Assembly (NCBI RefSeq): GCF_900102185.1
Contig: NZ_LT629690.1
Span: 2,418,001-2,482,000, forward strand
Direction of reading: 5' to 3'
Length of the DNA stretch: 64,000 nt
From: Terriglobus roseus
Lineage (GTDB): Bacteria > Acidobacteriota > Terriglobia > Terriglobales > Acidobacteriaceae
The translations under genes were made by a program, and so were the position numbers. Position 1 is the stretch's first letter. The number at the start of each line of letters is the position of its first letter. This document shows, one piece after another, positions 62,196 through 64,000 of this stretch. The notes beneath the pieces are model-generated. The model saw only the letters and a list, made by a program, of their open reading frames with translations. It was not told the origin of the DNA and made no database searches.

Positions 62196-63751
62196 ATGTC
62201 ATCCACTCTCTTCTTCACAGGTTCAGGCATCTCAAGCATCTCTGGCCATGGACGCGTGAATCCTTCCGCAGCCCACTTCCGTGTAGCATCAATGCCCATC
62301 TTGCTGCCGAAGTTCGGGAGACGCGACGCGTGATCCAGCGAATCTACCGGCCCCAACGTGAATTGAATGTCGCGTTCCGGGTCAATGTTGTTGGCGACGC
62401 GCAACACTACTTCGCCCACGTCCTGCACATCGCAGTCTTCATCAACAACGACAATGCATTTGGTAAACATCGCCTGCCCAAGTGCCCAGATGCCGTTCAT
62501 CACCTTACGCGCCTGTCCTGCATAACTCTTGCGGATGGAGATCAGCATCAGGTTATGCGCTACACCCTCGGGCGGCAGATTGATGTCTACAATCTCCGGC
62601 ATCGTCAGTTTGATCAACGGCAGGAAGATACGCTCCACGGCCTTCGCCATCCACGCATCTTCCATAGGAGGCTTGCCCACAATGGTCGCCGCATAGATTG
62701 GGTCTTTGCGGTGCGTAATCGCGGTCAGGTGAAAGACCGGGTATTCCTCCGGCATCGTGTAGAAACCAGTGTGATCTCCGAACGGCCCTTCCATGCGCAG
62801 TTCTGCAAGATCAACATAGCCTTCCAGGATGTACTCCGCATGTGCGGGCACCTCCAGGTCAACCGTCTCGGCCTTCACTAACTCGACAGGTTTACCGCGC
62901 AGGAATCCAGCGATCAGAAATTCCTCAATCTCAGGCGGTGCGGGCACAATTGCGCTGAAGGTCAGCGCTGGATCAGCGCCTATCGCAACAGCAACCTCCA
63001 TCCGCTCGCCGCGAATCTTTGAAAGCGTGACTCCATTCAGCGATGCTGAATTTTCCGCAGCTGTCGTGCCACCTGCCGTCATCGCCATCAGCTTCACACG
63101 CTCTGCGTCCGTCGTCGCAGTGGCACGCAAACGATCTCGCAGATGCTCCGCAGCATTCTTCTGCCGCTGCCAATGCATGCCGGTGGTGCGCTCGTCATAC
63201 ACCTGCATCCGGTACATTCCCACATTGCGCTTGCCAGAACGCGGATCGCGCGTCATCACCAACGGCAGCGTAATGAACTTGCCCGCATCGCCCGGCCACG
63301 TCCGCAGAATAGGCAGGGCGGAAAGATCAATCTCCGCTCCCGTCTTGACGACTTCTTTGCACGTCGCCTGTTTGCGCTCAATGACCTTCGGGAAGAACGA
63401 ACCGACCTCTGCCAGCATGGGCAGCATCTTCAGCTTGTCCATAAAGCCAGTCGGCACTTCTGGCTTCAGCAGCGACTGCAGCCGATCCGCGATCGCATCC
63501 AGTGACTCGCACTCCAGCGCCATCTGCATCTTGCGGAGACTGCCGAACTGGTTCATCAGGACCTTCGCGCCTGGATAGCCCTTCACGTTCTCAAATAACA
63601 GAGCAGGACCTCCCTTGCCGCCATTCATCTTCGCGGCACGATCAGCAATCTCTGCCATCTCCAGGTCGGTATCCACTTCAACGCGGATACGCTTCAGTTC
63701 CCCGCTCTTCTCCAGGCGCGTCAACCACTCGCGCAGGTCGCGATAAGCCAT
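62171..63751 (-). CDS. UbiD-family decarboxylase
   Basis: This 526-residue prenylated-FMN-dependent decarboxylase has family landmarks: FENVKGYPGAKVLMNQFGS, LPILRTWPGDAGKFITLPLV, TGMHWQRQKNAAEH and LRMEGPFGDHTGFYTMPEEY with ITHRKDPIYAATIVGKPPME. The ATG at 63751 gives the usual N-terminus MAYRDLREWLTRLEKSGELK, after a GGGAG site. UbiD proteins act in ubiquinone or menaquinone synthesis or on aromatic acids. With mqnE in the same window, the decarboxylation step of the futalosine pathway is a good candidate role, but this is inference. No ubiX is adjacent. Confidence 0.9.
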   Translation of the reverse strand: MAYRDLREWLTRLEKSGELKRIRVEVDTDLEMAEIADRAAKMNGGKGGPALLFENVKGYPGAKVLMNQFGSLRKMQMALECESLDAIADRLQSLLKPEVPTGFMDKLKMLPMLAEVGSFFPKVIERKQATCKEVVKTGAEIDLSALPILRTWPGDAGKFITLPLVMTRDPRSGKRNVGMYRMQVYDERTTGMHWQRQKNAAEHLRDRLRATATTDAERVKLMAMTAGGTTAAENSASLNGVTLSKIRGERMEVAVAIGADPALTFSAIVPAPPEIEEFLIAGFLRGKPVELVKAETVDLEVPAHAEYILEGYVDLAELRMEGPFGDHTGFYTMPEEYPVFHLTAITHRKDPIYAATIVGKPPMEDAWMAKAVERIFLPLIKLTMPEIVDINLPPEGVAHNLMLISIRKSYAGQARKVMNGIWALGQAMFTKCIVVVDEDCDVQDVGEVVLRVANNIDPERDIQFTLGPVDSLDHASRLPNFGSKMGIDATRKWAAEGFTRPWPEMLEMPEPVKKRVDDIWRSLGLE

Positions 63752-63828
63752 GCGACAGTCACTCCCTTGGACCGCTCCAGGCGGCCCGAACAAGTCTCAT
63801 GGTATCGCGCAGATAAGCCCCAAAACGA

Positions 63829-63856
63829 AAAGATGCCCGCCGAAGCGGACACCTTT
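63829..63856 (-). terminator. Terminator of the right-edge minus-strand gene
   Basis: On the minus strand AAAGGTGTCCGC, loop TTCG, GCGGGCATCTTT, then T. All 12 pairs form if two G-U pairs are allowed. It lies 24 bases after the stop of the partial gene. Confidence 0.8.
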
Positions 63857-63879
63857 GTCTTCCCAATCAAACGCTAGGT

Positions 63880-64000
63880 CTAAGCAGCGCGATGAACAGC
63901 CGCACCAGAAGCCAGCTTTTCGTTCACCTTCGACACCACGCCCGTCAACGACGCGACACGCTCTTCCGTGCTGGCATCGGAGTCGACACGCTCGCTGGCA
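63880..64000 (-). CDS. C-terminal fragment of an unidentified gene (cut by window edge)
   Basis: The minus strand is open from the right edge to a TAG at 63880-63882, giving about 40 residues that end KVNEKLASGAAVHRAA. The Val/Glu/Ser/Lys composition looks like real coding sequence with a helical end, and a good terminator follows. Too little is visible to name a family. Confidence 0.6.
   Translation of the reverse strand, partial: ASERVDSDASTEERVASLTGVVSKVNEKLASGAAVHRAA

Overview
The window reads as a chromosomal segment of an acidobacterium of the Terriglobia type (Terriglobus, Edaphobacter and Granulicella relatives). This is inferred from gene content: the futalosine enzyme MqnE, a GH109 enzyme with a Tat signal, tandem CE15 esterases, membrane-anchored CxxCH cytochromes, a DUF481 outer-membrane protein, a NuoB outside any nuo operon, and many Gram-negative export signals. 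Genes are densely packed and moderately GC-rich. I see no rRNA, tRNA, CRISPR array, insertion sequence, integrase or phage gene. It looks like ordinary core and niche chromosome, not a genomic island.

Layout. 1-2.5 kb (minus): a copper-handling operon with a Met/His/Cys-rich secreted protein, a Tat-exported multicopper oxidase and a TolC-type outer-membrane protein cut by the window edge. 2.5-9.4 kb: C4-dicarboxylate and amide nitrogen metabolism (class I fumarase, asparagine synthase, amidase, aspartase). 9.4-14.8 kb: envelope proteins, a TRIC-type channel, a lone GvpL/GvpF homologue, a small glycine-repeat protein and PgsA. 14.9-18.9 kb: glutamate dehydrogenase, the L-rhamnose pair rhaM-rhaI and a membrane cytochrome. 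19-25.5 kb: dipeptidase, two cyclophilins and small detoxification-type enzymes, including a divergent TetR/carboxymuconolactone-decarboxylase pair with two matching operators and an alpha/beta hydrolase broken by one frameshift.

25.7-30.3 kb holds the most system-like locus. An ECF sigma/anti-sigma pair sits between a divergent operon (exported metallophosphoesterase plus diheme cytochrome) and a beta-propeller lipoprotein gene. All three transcription units carry the same bipartite promoter, GGGAATAAA, exactly 14 bases, GTTCT or GTTAT. This looks like a self-contained ECF regulon acting in the envelope.

30.3-40.3 kb: malate:quinone oxidoreductase, threonine synthase, 3-methyladenine glycosylase I, an MFS exporter, a cystathionine beta-lyase-type enzyme, a flavin reductase-like protein, Ada, MqnE, a WYL regulator and a VOC protein. 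40.4-46.1 kb: large exported proteins (an Asp-box propeller, and an OmpA-like protein with Ig-like domains) and the lone NuoB. 46.2-50.9 kb: nitrogen signalling (amtB, glnB, glnD). 51-55.7 kb: glycan and amide hydrolysis (GH109, acetamidase/formamidase-like, GH20). 55.8-63.8 kb: LolD-type ATPase, ClpC, two tandem CE15-type esterases and a UbiD-family decarboxylase. A second partial gene runs off the right edge.

Functions come from motif recognition without database searches. Start codons were chosen from ribosome-binding sites, signal peptides and family N-termini, and the uncertain ones are marked.
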